NCBI RefSeq assembly: GCF_023028105.1
Contig: NZ_CP095491.1
Coordinates: 2,480,001 to 2,544,000, forward strand
Length of the DNA stretch: 64,000 nucleotides
Direction of reading: 5' to 3'
Source of the DNA: Halosolutus gelatinilyticus
GTDB taxonomy: Archaea; Halobacteriota; Halobacteria; Halobacteriales; Natrialbaceae
Position numbers and translations under genes: made by a program. The notes under the pieces are model-generated. The model did not search any database. It worked only from the letters and a program-made list of their open reading frames with translations, and was not told the DNA's origin. Below are positions 44,947 through 54,738 of this stretch, one piece after another (position 1 is the first letter of the stretch; every line of letters starts with the position of its first letter).

Positions 44947-45351
44947 ATGGCCCGCGCGACCGTCGTTGACCAGCACCGCGCCCTCCTCATCGAGCGCGGT
45001 GCGGGGGCGGACGTCGGCTCGTGGGCGTTGCCGGGCGGGCACGTAGACGCCGACGAACCGCCGGCAGTCGCCGCGGCTCGCGAACTGGCGGAGGAGACGG
45101 GACTCTCCGTCGCGCCGGCCGATCTCTCGTTGCTCGACACCGGATTCCTCGAGTTTGAAAGCGGGCACACGATGGTGTCGATCAACTACGCGGCCCCATT
45201 GCGAGTCGCCTCGGGCACCCTCGAAGCAGGGTCGGACGCCGTCACCGCGGCGTTCTGGTCACGCGACCGCATTCTGGAAGAACCACCGCTGCTGCGGGCG
45301 TCGGGGGTCGAACAGGTCCTCGAAGTGATCGACGAATTCGGCCGCCCGTGA
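44947..45351 (+). CDS. Nudix hydrolase (MutT-like)
   Basis: A 134-residue Nudix protein from the only internal ATG. The Nudix box is GGHVDADEPPAVAAARELAE followed by ETGL, with all Glu ligands intact; substrate strand VVDQHRALLIERG. It could sanitise oxidised nucleotides or hydrolyse nucleoside diphosphate derivatives. In relatives the protein has a zinc ribbon in front, present here as an open but unstarted frame (44809-44946). The gene may therefore be a truncated or frameshifted version, or translation may start at an unusual codon. Confidence 0.78.
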   Translation: MARATVVDQHRALLIERGAGADVGSWALPGGHVDADEPPAVAAARELAEETGLSVAPADLSLLDTGFLEFESGHTMVSINYAAPLRVASGTLEAGSDAVTAAFWSRDRILEEPPLLRASGVEQVLEVIDEFGRP

Positions 45352-45378
45352 CGGCCGGCTCGCCGCCGCGCGGACGCG

Positions 45379-45897
45379 TCAGCCTCCGTTCGAGTCCGTA
45401 TCGCTGACCATCTGAATCCGCTCGATGCCGCCTATTTCCTCGACGACGTCGACGACCGGCTCTGGGACCAGCGACTGCCAGTCGCCGCCGGTGATCATCC
45501 GCTCGCGGACCTCGCTGCCTTCGAGCACGTCGCGGTTGAACATCGGCGACTGGCGGATATCGATATCTGCTTCGCGAAAGAGCTGGATGACCAGCGGGTT
45601 GTTGGAGTAGGCAACGTCGAAGTCGGGGCTCATGCTCTGGACGTGGCTGACCCACACCGAGTTCCGCTCTAAGTCCTCGATCGGAACGGCGTACGTGACG
45701 AGGTCGTACTCGACGAGCGACTTCGTGATCATCATGATCCGTTCGCCGGCCGTAAACGGGTTTCTGGTCGTGTGCGAGTCGTCGGCGCTGCCGATCCCCA
45801 ACACGAGTTCGTCGACGTCGTCGGCGATCTGCTCGACCATGCTGCGGTGACCGTTGTGAAACGGCTGGAATCGGCCGATGTAGAACCCCCGGGTCAT
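45379..45897 (-). CDS. nadM: Nicotinamide-nucleotide adenylyltransferase (NadM)
   Basis: This 172-residue archaeal enzyme joins NMN and ATP to make NAD+. Nucleotidyltransferase motif is FYIGRFQPFHNGHRSMVEQI (the [HT]xGH site), with LGIGSADDSHTTRNPFTAGE and a later LEGSEVRERMITGGDW for the second binding site. Length matches archaeal NadM. The gene is 273 bases from lonB on the other strand and ends tail-to-tail with the Nudix gene. Confidence 0.92.
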   Translation of the reverse strand: MTRGFYIGRFQPFHNGHRSMVEQIADDVDELVLGIGSADDSHTTRNPFTAGERIMMITKSLVEYDLVTYAVPIEDLERNSVWVSHVQSMSPDFDVAYSNNPLVIQLFREADIDIRQSPMFNRDVLEGSEVRERMITGGDWQSLVPEPVVDVVEEIGGIERIQMVSDTDSNGG

Positions 45898-46170
45898 GAC
45901 AGACAGTGCTCGTGGCGGCCGCTTAAGCGTGGCGTGTTTTCGCCGTCGCTGCTCGCGCGATCGGGATCGCCGTCGAATATCGGGTTTCGTTACAGTCCGG
46001 ATCTCCTGACTATTTTCGAAAGGAGTGGATCTGAACGGAAGGGGCGCCGTCGTCCGCGCAATCGTGCCGTCGGCCGCTGTGAAAGGCGGTATCCCGTCCT
46101 GACACCATCCTCCGCATGGAGAAAGTATATCAGTGGCAAACCCTTCGAATCAGGTACCGAACAGAGTTCT

Positions 46171-48330
46171 ATGAGTAACGATACGAACGTTGACGACCCT
46201 CCCGAAGACGCTGCTGAGACCGCCTCCAGCGAGGAGGAGGTCCGCGATCAGGAGCGTCAGGGAGATCGGTCGCCAGCCGAGGAGGGCGGCGACCGTCGCG
46301 ACGGCGTCGACGATCCGATCGAGGAGTTCGATCCCGACTCGGTGAGCGACGACGGCGACGACGACATCGAGACCGTCAACGACCTCGGCAGCGAGGTCGA
46401 GGTCGATCCGGGCGTCGAAGTCGACGAGGACATCGCCGAGGACGACCTCCTCGGCGGCCTCAAGATCGACACGACGTCGGACATCGAGGTTCCCGATCGG
46501 CTCGTCGACCAGGTCATCGGTCAGGACGAAGCGCGGGATATCATTATCAAGGCAGCCAAGCAGCGCCGACACGTGATGATGATCGGCTCGCCGGGGACCG
46601 GCAAGTCGATGCTCGCGAAGGCGATGAGTCAACTGCTGCCCCAGGAGGATCTCCAGGACGTTCTCGTCTACCACAATCCGGACGACGGCAACGAGCCGAA
46701 GGTCCGGACCGTCCCCGCCGGGAAGGGCGAACAGATCATCGACGCGCACAAGGAGGAAGCCCGCAAGCGCAACCAGATGCGATCGATCCTGATGTGGATC
46801 ATCATCGCGATCATCATCGGGTACGCGATCCTCACCACGAACATCCTCCTCGGTATCCTCGCGGCCGGTATCGTCTGGCTGATCTTCCGCTACACCAGTC
46901 GCGGCACGGACGCGATGGTACCCAACATGATCGTCGACAACGGCGACCAGCGCACGGCGCCGTTCGAGGACGCGACCGGCGCCCACGCCGGCGCGCTGCT
47001 GGGCGACGTCCGCCACGACCCGTTCCAGTCCGGCGGCATGGAGACGCCGAGCCACGACCGCGTCGAGCCCGGCTCGATCCACAAGTCCAACAAGGGCGTG
47101 CTGTTCGTCGACGAGATCAACACGCTCGACGTCCGCACCCAGCAGAAGCTGATGACGGCGATCCAGGAGGGCGAGTTCTCCATCACGGGCCAGTCCGAGC
47201 GCTCCTCGGGCGCGATGGTCCAGACGGAACCCGTCCCCTGTGACTTCATCATGATCGCCGCGGGCAACCTCGACGCCATGGAGAACATGCACCCCGCGCT
47301 CCGCAACCGGATCAAGGGGTACGGCTACGAGGTCTACATGGAGGACACGATCGAGGACACCCCCGAGATGCGCCGGAAGTACGCCCGGTTCGTCGCCCAG
47401 GAGGTCGAACGCGACGGCCGCTTACCCCACTTCACCGACGAGGCCGTCGAGGAGATCATCCTCGAGGCCAAGCGCCGCTCGGGTCGGAAGAACCACCTGA
47501 CGCTGCACTTCCGCAGCCTCGGTGGTCTGATCCGCGTCGCCGGCGACATCGCCCGTGCCGAGGACCGCGAGGCCACCACCCGCGAGGACGTCCTCCAGGC
47601 CAAGCGCCGCTCGCGCTCGATCGAGCAACAGCTCGCCGACGACTACATCGAACGGCGCAAGGACTACGAACTGCAGGTCAACGAGGGCGGCGTCGAGGGC
47701 CGCGTCAACGGCCTCGCCGTCATGGGCGAAGACTCCGGCATCATGCTCCCCGTGATGGCCGAGATCGCCCCCGCGCAGGGCCAGGGCCAGGTGATCGCCA
47801 CCGGAAAGCTCAAGGAGATGGCCGAGGAGTCGGTCCAGAACGTCTCCGCGATCATCAAGAAGTTCTCCGACGTGAACCTCTCGGAGAAGGACATCCATAT
47901 CCAGTTCGTCCAGGCCGGCCAGCAGGGCGTCGATGGCGACTCCGCCTCCATCACGGTGGCGACCGCCGTCATCTCCGCGCTCGAGGACATCCCGGTCGAC
48001 CAGTCAGTCGCCATGACCGGCTCGCTCTCGGTCCGCGGGGACGTCCTTCCGGTCGGCGGAGTCACCCACAAGATCGAGGCCGCGGCGAAGGCCGGCTGCG
48101 ACAAGGTCATCATCCCCGCCGCCAACGAGCAGGACGTGATGATCGAAGAGGAGTACGATGAGATGATCGAGATCATCCCCTGTGCGAACATCAGCGAAGT
48201 GCTCGACGTCGCCCTGATGGGCGAACCCAAGAAGGACTCGCTGGTCGATCGTTTAAAGCAGATCACCGGTTCGGCGCTCGAACACGGCAGCGTCGGCTCG
48301 ACCAGCGGCTCGAACCCGAGCCCGCAGTAG
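46171..48330 (+). CDS. lonB: Membrane-anchored ATP-dependent protease LonB
   Basis: A 719-residue archaeal LonB. Residues 1-95 form an acidic tail; the Walker A is GSPGTGKSM (from residue 139) and Walker B GVLFVDEIN; two transmembrane segments lie between them (ILMWIIIAIIIGYAILTTNI and LLGILAAGIVWLIF). The protease domain has the Ser-Lys dyad: S591 in DGDSAS and K634 in THKIEAA, 43 residues apart as in other archaeal LonB. It degrades membrane and misfolded proteins and regulates lipid or carotenoid enzymes in haloarchaea. ATG 46171 lies about 40 bases after the TATA-like AAGTATAT. Confidence 0.95.
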   Translation: MSNDTNVDDPPEDAAETASSEEEVRDQERQGDRSPAEEGGDRRDGVDDPIEEFDPDSVSDDGDDDIETVNDLGSEVEVDPGVEVDEDIAEDDLLGGLKIDTTSDIEVPDRLVDQVIGQDEARDIIIKAAKQRRHVMMIGSPGTGKSMLAKAMSQLLPQEDLQDVLVYHNPDDGNEPKVRTVPAGKGEQIIDAHKEEARKRNQMRSILMWIIIAIIIGYAILTTNILLGILAAGIVWLIFRYTSRGTDAMVPNMIVDNGDQRTAPFEDATGAHAGALLGDVRHDPFQSGGMETPSHDRVEPGSIHKSNKGVLFVDEINTLDVRTQQKLMTAIQEGEFSITGQSERSSGAMVQTEPVPCDFIMIAAGNLDAMENMHPALRNRIKGYGYEVYMEDTIEDTPEMRRKYARFVAQEVERDGRLPHFTDEAVEEIILEAKRRSGRKNHLTLHFRSLGGLIRVAGDIARAEDREATTREDVLQAKRRSRSIEQQLADDYIERRKDYELQVNEGGVEGRVNGLAVMGEDSGIMLPVMAEIAPAQGQGQVIATGKLKEMAEESVQNVSAIIKKFSDVNLSEKDIHIQFVQAGQQGVDGDSASITVATAVISALEDIPVDQSVAMTGSLSVRGDVLPVGGVTHKIEAAAKAGCDKVIIPAANEQDVMIEEEYDEMIEIIPCANISEVLDVALMGEPKKDSLVDRLKQITGSALEHGSVGSTSGSNPSPQ

Positions 48331-48336
48331 CCGCGG

Positions 48337-49353
48337 ATGACGCAGTGGACGACGTTCGCCGGGATAACTGGCGTCGTCCTCGTGCTCTTGCTCGTTTTGT
48401 CGCACCTCACGCAGACGGCGTTCAGCGGCGCCGACTCCGATCGCGATGGCGACTCCACCGCTCTCCGCCCGGAATCGACCGACGCCGATCGAACCGATCG
48501 GTCTCCGTCGTCGTCGTCGTCGTCGCCGCGGGCCGGATCGACGGACACGCACGCGAAATCCGATTTCGAATCGGCCGACTCGAACGGGACGTCCCCGTCT
48601 GAGTCCGATGCCGACCGCCGATCCCCCGAGACGGGACGGCCGGCGGATCCGTCGGCCGAGACCTGGTCGGATCGGGCCGATCTCGATCGACCGTCCTGGC
48701 CGGGCGAGTTCGACCGCGGCCCCGGTCGAGGCGTCGATCCCGGGTCGCTGTCGACCGGGATGGTCCTGGCGAACGTCGCGGCCTCGCAGGGGCTGTTCGC
48801 ACTCGTGTTGCTCGGGGCGATCGTGGTGACGGGGATCCCGCTGGACGCGCTCGGGATCGACCTCTCGCGGGCGTATCTCGAGACGGGGCTCCGCCTGGGG
48901 ACGGCCTGCGGACTCGTCCTCTACGTCGCGAACGAGATCGGCTCGGCGGCGGCGACCCGATTCGGATTCGATCACGACGAGCGGTTGCGGGAGCTGCTGG
49001 CCCCGGACTCGGTCCAAGGCTGGCTCGTGCTGTTGTTCCTCGTCCTGCCGATCATCGCGGTCTTCGAGGAACTGCTGTTCCGGGCGGCGCTGATCGGCGT
49101 TCTGTCGACCGGCTTCGGCCTCTCGCCGTGGCCGCTCGCGATCGGCTCGTCGATCGCGTTCGCACTGGGCCACGGGATGCAGGGAACGATCGGAATCGTA
49201 GTTACGGGAGTGCTCGGGTTCGTCCTGGCGACGATCTTTATCGTCACCGAAAGCTTCCTCGTCGTGGTCGTCGCCCACTACCTGATCAACGCCCTGGAGT
49301 TCGTCGTCCACGAGGGGTTCGAGTTCGAGTGGGCAGAAATCCTCGAAAGCTAA
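48337..49353 (+). CDS. CPBP-family intramembrane metalloprotease
   Basis: A 338-residue membrane protein. The first 30 residues are a transmembrane start, then a low-complexity acidic linker to about residue 130. The CPBP (Rce1/CAAX-like) core has EELLFRAAL (EExxxR), a GHGMQG His and HYLINALEF (HxxxN). These residues form the metalloprotease site. It begins 6 bases after lonB stops, so the two are probably cotranscribed. Substrate unknown. Confidence 0.85.
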   Translation: MTQWTTFAGITGVVLVLLLVLSHLTQTAFSGADSDRDGDSTALRPESTDADRTDRSPSSSSSSPRAGSTDTHAKSDFESADSNGTSPSESDADRRSPETGRPADPSAETWSDRADLDRPSWPGEFDRGPGRGVDPGSLSTGMVLANVAASQGLFALVLLGAIVVTGIPLDALGIDLSRAYLETGLRLGTACGLVLYVANEIGSAAATRFGFDHDERLRELLAPDSVQGWLVLLFLVLPIIAVFEELLFRAALIGVLSTGFGLSPWPLAIGSSIAFALGHGMQGTIGIVVTGVLGFVLATIFIVTESFLVVVVAHYLINALEFVVHEGFEFEWAEILES

Positions 49354-49378
49354 GGTCGGCGCGTTCGTTCCGGCTGCT

Positions 49379-49717
49379 ATGACGACCCTCGAGGACGCGC
49401 CGCCGCTGGTGTACCGAACGATCGTCGTCAGCGTCGTCGCCTACTTCCTGCTGTTCGGCTACGCGACGATCACCGGCGATCCGCTGGTGTGGGACGTCGC
49501 CGACGCGCTGTTCGGACTCGTCGCGATCGGCGTCGGCGCCGTGCTCTACTGGCAGTCGTCCCGGCGGCTCGAGCCGATTACCGCCGCGGCGACCTGTCTC
49601 GTCGTGGGCGGCGCGACGCAGGTAGCCGGGCTCGCCGTCCCCGAACTGGACCTGCTCGCGTCGATTACCGTGTTCATCGGAATCGGACTCTACGTCTACG
49701 CGGTGTACGCGCGGTAG
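49379..49717 (+). CDS. Four-span membrane protein, unknown
   Basis: A 112-residue protein with four hydrophobic segments (VSVVAYFLLFGYATIT, VADALFGLVAIGVGAVL, AATCLVVGGATQVAGLAV, LLASITVFIGIGLYVYAVY). No catalytic or binding motif. It is 25 bases after the CPBP gene and may be part of its operon. No family recognised; a function cannot be assigned. Confidence 0.68.
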   Translation: MTTLEDAPPLVYRTIVVSVVAYFLLFGYATITGDPLVWDVADALFGLVAIGVGAVLYWQSSRRLEPITAAATCLVVGGATQVAGLAVPELDLLASITVFIGIGLYVYAVYAR

Positions 49718-49765
49718 CCGGGCCCTGCACGGCAAGACCGCGACGAGCGACCGAGCGCGGACGGA

Positions 49766-50236
49766 TTACAGCCCTTCGATCGAGCGAAGCTTCTGTTCGA
49801 CCGCCGGCGGGGCGGCGCTGGGGCCGTCGCGGACGCGGTGGTCGGGGAGGAGGATCGGCGCGGGGTTCTCGTCGAGCGCCGTCCGGACGAGCACGAGGTC
49901 GTCCTGGTCGTCGGGGTCGAGCTCCGGTGTCAGTCCGGCGAGGCTCTTCACGTCGACCTGTTCGCCGTAGGGGATCGTCCTGAGTTGCTCCAGGACGGCC
50001 CGCTGATCCGTCGGGACCGTCAGCGCGACTTGCACGTCGTCGAACGTCACTTCCTCCAGCCCTTCGAGGTACTCGAAGATCCGGTCGAGAACGGGGTGTT
50101 CGTCCTCGGCGTTCGGTTCGGGCGTCTCGGGGAACGCAACGCGCAGGACGCGGCCGCTCGCGGCGCCGACCTGCACGTACCGATCGAGGTACGCCGACTC
50201 GCGCGCGTAGATCCCGGCGTCGGTGACGTCGTCCAT
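49766..50236 (-). CDS. MGMT/alkyltransferase-like protein without the catalytic cysteine
   Basis: A 156-residue protein resembling the O6-alkylguanine transferase C-terminal domain. The segment IPYGEQVDVKSLAGLTP and the DNA-recognition end ILLPDHRVRDGPS align with IPYGE-type and PCHRV motifs of MGMT. The usual active Cys is replaced by Asp (PDHRV). Alkyltransferase-like proteins (ATL) also lack Cys, usually with Trp or Ala there. It could therefore sense lesions and signal, not repair them. ATG 50236; it diverges from trpC by about 114 bases. Confidence 0.7.
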   Translation of the reverse strand: MDDVTDAGIYARESAYLDRYVQVGAASGRVLRVAFPETPEPNAEDEHPVLDRIFEYLEGLEEVTFDDVQVALTVPTDQRAVLEQLRTIPYGEQVDVKSLAGLTPELDPDDQDDLVLVRTALDENPAPILLPDHRVRDGPSAAPPAVEQKLRSIEGL

Positions 50237-50317
50237 ACCATCAGAGAGTAGCCGTGTCCTTGAATATCCGCCGGTCGCGTCGTCCTGTCGTCGAGTTGCC
50301 ACGCCGATGGCGCAAGT

Positions 50318-50350
50318 CTTATGTACATATGAGTACGTCGATGTACAATA
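50318..50350 (+). promoter_or_regulatory. trpC promoter with repeated GTAC operator-like sites
   Basis: Directly upstream of trpC, three 10-base units follow each other at 50321, 50331 and 50341: ATGTACATAT, then GAGTACGTCG, then ATGTACAATA. Each carries a GTAC core at the same spacing, and the outer two are GTACAT/ATGTAC inverted halves. A CTTATGT TATA-like sequence begins at 50318. The 10-bp period puts sites on one DNA face, as expected for a repressor covering the start. The region also serves the divergent MGMT-like gene. Confidence 0.5.
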
Positions 50351-51153
50351 ATGAACTCTTATACGGAGGTCGCGCCCGCCGTGGCGTCGATCCTCGAGGC
50401 CGCGCGGGAGCGATCGGCCGGCGACGGCGAGCGCGTCTCGGTGACGCCGCGATCGTTGCCGAACGCCCTCGACCGCGCGGAGTCCGACGGTCGCGTGCCG
50501 ATCGTCGCGGAAGTGAAGCCGACGAGCCCGACCGCCGACGGAATGCGCGCCGACGACCCCGTCGAACTGGCTGAGGCGATGGTCGAGGGCGGCGCGGCTG
50601 CGATCTCGGTGCTGACCGAGCCGACGCACTTCGGCGGCTCGCCGGAGGCGTTGACCCGCGTTCGCGAGGCCGTCGACGTCCCGGTGCTCCGCAAGGATTT
50701 CGTCCTCCGCGAGGAACACCTGGACGTCGTCGAGGCCGACCTGCTCCTGCTCATCGCGCGGTTCGTGGATGATCTCGCGGGACTGGTGACGGCCGCGCGC
50801 GATCGCGGCTTCCAGCCGCTGGTCGAGGTCCACGACCGAACGGAACTGGAGGCGGCGATCGACGCGGGCGCCGGCATAATCGGCGTGAACAACCGGGACC
50901 TGGCTAAGCTCGAAGTGGATCTCGCGACGTTCGAGGACGTCTCCCCCCGCGCTCCCGATGACGTGACCCTGATCGCCGAAAGCGGCGTCTCGACGCCCGA
51001 AGACGTTCGACGGATGCGGGAGGCCGGCGCCGACGCCCTGCTCGTCGGGAGCGCGATCATGGACCACGGCGGAGACGGCGACGTGACGGAGAACACGCAG
51101 CGACTGACGCGAGCCGAGCGGGCGGAGACGCCCGCAGCGACGGAGGACGAGAC

Positions 51154-51157
<4 letters not shown>
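50351..51157 (+). CDS. trpC: Indole-3-glycerol-phosphate synthase
   Basis: A 268-residue TIM barrel that closes the indole ring from CdRP. Catalytic motifs are [13 protein letters not shown] (Lys), [14 protein letters not shown] (Lys), [13 protein letters not shown] and [13 protein letters not shown] (Glu/Ser). All are intact. First gene of the trpC-trpB-trpA operon and overlaps trpB by four bases (ATGA). Leaderless start at ATG 50351 follows a TATA-like box by about 26 bases. Confidence 0.95.
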
Positions 51158-52409
<1,252 letters not shown>

Positions 52410-52413
<4 letters not shown>

Positions 52414-53492
52414 GTGGCGAGGATCGACGACCACCGGGAGGAGAGCCTCGAAACGACGAGCGGGGAGCAACGCGACCCGCGAGCGGCGACGAAGTCACTA
52501 CCGACAGCGACGTCGAGGCCGCCATCCGCGAGAACCACCCCGCGCTCATCAGCTACATCACCGCGGGCGATCCCTCGCTCGAGGAGACGAAGGCGTACGT
52601 CGAGGCGCTCGATCGCGGCGGCGCGGACCTGATCGAACTCGGCCTGCCGTTCTCGGAGCCGATCGCGGAGGGGCCGACGATCCAGGCGGCGATCAACCGC
52701 GCGCTCGATGCCGGGACGACACCGCGAGGGTTCTTCGAACTCGTCGACGAGCTGGAGACGGAGGCGCCGCTGCTGGTGATGACGTACTACAATATGATCC
52801 TGCAGTACGGGAATACCGAGGCGCCACGCGCCTCGGAAGAAGCGAGCGGTGCGAGGCGCGAAAGAAGTGAGGGCCTCGATGATGCGAACGGCGAAGCCGT
52901 GAGCGGGCAGCGCCCGCGAGCCAAACCCGACGTGCGCCCGTTCGTCGAACGCGCCGCCGAGACCGGCCTCTCGGGGATCATCGTCCCCGACCTCCCCGCC
53001 GAGGAGGCCGATCCGCTGCGCGAGGCCTGCGACGACCACGGTCTCGATCTCGTCTTCATCGTCGCGCCGACGACCGAGGGCGATCGCCTGGAGACCATCA
53101 TGTCGCAGGTCTCGGGCTTCGCCTACGTGCAGGCCCGTCTCGGGACGACTGGCGCCCGCGCGGACGTCTCGAGCGCGACGCACCGGAGCCTCGCACGGCT
53201 GTCCGAGTACGACGTCCCCAAGGCCGTCGGCTTCGGCGTCAGCGAAGGCGACCACGCCGCCGAAATCATCGAGGCGGGCGCCGACGGCGTCATCGTCGGC
53301 AGCGCCCTGGTGGACATCATCGCTGAACACAGCGCAGCGGGCTCTGGGACGGAGTCCCAGAACATCGCCCAGCACGGCGCTGACGGGAACACACCCGCTG
53401 CTGCCGATCTCGAGGCCAAAGCTCGGGAGCTCAAACGCGGCGCCCGTCGCGGCGCGGGCGCGGAAGATGCACCGGAACCGGAACACCAATAA
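52410..53492 (+). CDS. trpA: Tryptophan synthase alpha subunit with two internal insertions
   Basis: A 360-residue protein, about 90 residues longer than typical TrpA. The barrel motifs are all present: [20 protein letters not shown] with acidic catalytic residues (the second Asp of E. coli is Glu here, common in relatives), [53 protein letters not shown] and [14 protein letters not shown]. Insertions: residues about 135-173 (Arg/Glu/Ser/Ala-rich) after ILQYG, and about 310-330 ([18 protein letters not shown]) near the C-terminus; the N-terminal 30 residues are also low-complexity. GTG start overlapping trpB stop. Confidence 0.93.
52812..52928 (+). repeat. In-frame palindromic insertion 1 inside trpA
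   Basis: 117 bp, a multiple of three. It is a chain of perfect triloop hairpins: CCGAGGCGC-cac-GCGCCTCGG at 52816-52836 (stem 9), ACGGC-gaa-GCCGT at 52888-52900 (stem 5) and GCGGGC-agc-GCCCGC at 52903-52917 (stem 6), with GAGG-g-CCTC near 52869. It encodes [20 protein letters not shown] and more, splitting [11 protein letters not shown] from VRPFVERAA, which are adjacent in typical TrpA. The design equals that of intergenic element B. Confidence 0.75.
53330..53405 (+). repeat. In-frame palindromic insertion 2 inside trpA
   Basis: Near the 3' end, TCTGGGAC-gga-GTCCCAGA (53343-53361; stem 8, loop 3) is nested inside CAGCGGG (53336-53342) and CCCGCTG (53394-53400), which pair over it. The encoded peptide ([20 protein letters not shown]) interrupts a short conserved linker before [12 protein letters not shown]. 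It preserves the frame. Confidence 0.6.
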
Positions 53493-53516
53493 CCGCAAGC
53501 TTGCTAGTGACCCGCA

Positions 53517-54317
53517 ATGACTACATCGACAGGAATCAACGCCCGACTCGATCGCATCGGCACAGACGACAACTACATGATAATCCCCATGGACCACGGC
53601 CTTACGATGGGCGCCGTGAAGGGGCTCAAGGACATCGAATCGACGATCGACGCCGTCACCCGCGGCGGCGCGGACGCCGTTCTCACGCAGAAAGGAATCG
53701 CACCCCGCGTCCACGAGAACAAAAACGGCAAGGGGTACATCGTCCACCTCAACGGCTCGACGACGATCGGCCCCGACGAGAACGACAAGCGGCTGACGGG
53801 CACCGTCGAGGAGGCCGTCCGGGTCGGCGCCGACGCCGTCTCCTTTCACATCAACGTCGGCTCGACCTACGAACCGGATCAGCTCGCGCAACTCTCCGAG
53901 GTCACCGCTGACGCGGAACGGCTCGGCGTGCCCGTACTCGCCATGGCCTACGCCCGCGGTCCCGGCGTCGACTCGACGGACCCGGAGGCGCTCGGCCACG
54001 CGGTTCGCCTCGCCGAGGAAGTCGGCGCCGACATCGTCAAGACGGGCTACAGCGGCGACGCCGAGAGCTTCCAGCACGTCGTCGAGTCGACCCGGCTGCC
54101 GGTCGTCATCGCCGGCGGCTCGAAGGGCACCGATCGCGAGACGGTCGAGATGGTCCGCGGCGTGATGGACGCCGGCGGCGCCGGCATCTCGATGGGCCGG
54201 TCGATCTTCCAGCACGACGATCCCGAAGCGATCGCGACCGCGGTGTCGGGGATCACCCACGACGACCTCTCGACCGACGAGGCGCTGACAAAAGCCGGAC
54301 TGGCGATCGAAGCCTGA
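53517..54317 (+). CDS. 2-amino-3,7-dideoxy-D-threo-hept-6-ulosonate (ADTH) synthase
   Basis: A 266-residue class I aldolase-like enzyme that makes ADTH, the first intermediate of the archaeal route to 3-dehydroquinate, from an aspartate-semialdehyde-derived and a sugar-derived precursor. Motifs: MIIPMDHGLTMGAVKG (Asp), AVLTQKGIAPRV, SFHINVGS, IVKTGYSGDAESF with the Schiff-base Lys and VVIAGGSKGTDRETVEMV. It is 24 bases after trpA, so cotranscribed with trpCBA; a fructose-bisphosphate aldolase role is less likely here. Haloarchaea share this trp-aro arrangement. Confidence 0.88.
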   Translation: MTTSTGINARLDRIGTDDNYMIIPMDHGLTMGAVKGLKDIESTIDAVTRGGADAVLTQKGIAPRVHENKNGKGYIVHLNGSTTIGPDENDKRLTGTVEEAVRVGADAVSFHINVGSTYEPDQLAQLSEVTADAERLGVPVLAMAYARGPGVDSTDPEALGHAVRLAEEVGADIVKTGYSGDAESFQHVVESTRLPVVIAGGSKGTDRETVEMVRGVMDAGGAGISMGRSIFQHDDPEAIATAVSGITHDDLSTDEALTKAGLAIEA

Positions 54318-54370
54318 AGCGGTTCTCGTTCCGTCGCTCGTCTCCGTCTCTGCGCGTTTTCCGCGTCCGC

Positions 54371-54589
54371 TCAATTGACGAGCGCGAGCGCCGCGCCGCC
54401 GAGGAGGATGGTACCGGTGCCGAACAGCAGGGCGACGACATCGTCCTGCAGGGTTGTGACGAGGTGAACGCCGCCGAGGTGGCCGATCGCGGACCCGACG
54501 ACGTACAGGACCGGGAGCAAGACGAGGGGCCGACGCGGGTGGTTCCACGCCGGCGAGGACATCATCCGCGACGAGATGTCGGTTACCAC
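54371..54589 (-). CDS. 72-aa membrane micro-protein
   Basis: A 72-residue protein with two hydrophobic segments (LVLLPVLYVVGSAIGHLGGV and VVALLFGTGTILLGGAALAL). The frame begins with GTG at 54589; ATG 54565 is an alternative. It faces the ADTH synthase stop with 53 bases between. No known family recognised. Confidence 0.6.
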   Translation of the reverse strand: MVTDISSRMMSSPAWNHPRRPLVLLPVLYVVGSAIGHLGGVHLVTTLQDDVVALLFGTGTILLGGAALALVN

Positions 54590-54738
54590 ACATATAGTGT
54601 CCTCGGCTCCGTCTAAATTTTTCGGGCAGAGTGATACGAATCAAGAGGAGGGGTAACCAACGCGATCGTTCGGAGGCCCGTCGGCCGTCCGTCTCCGGGC
54701 GCCAACAGTTATCCCAATGTGCGGCGTACGCGCTCCGC

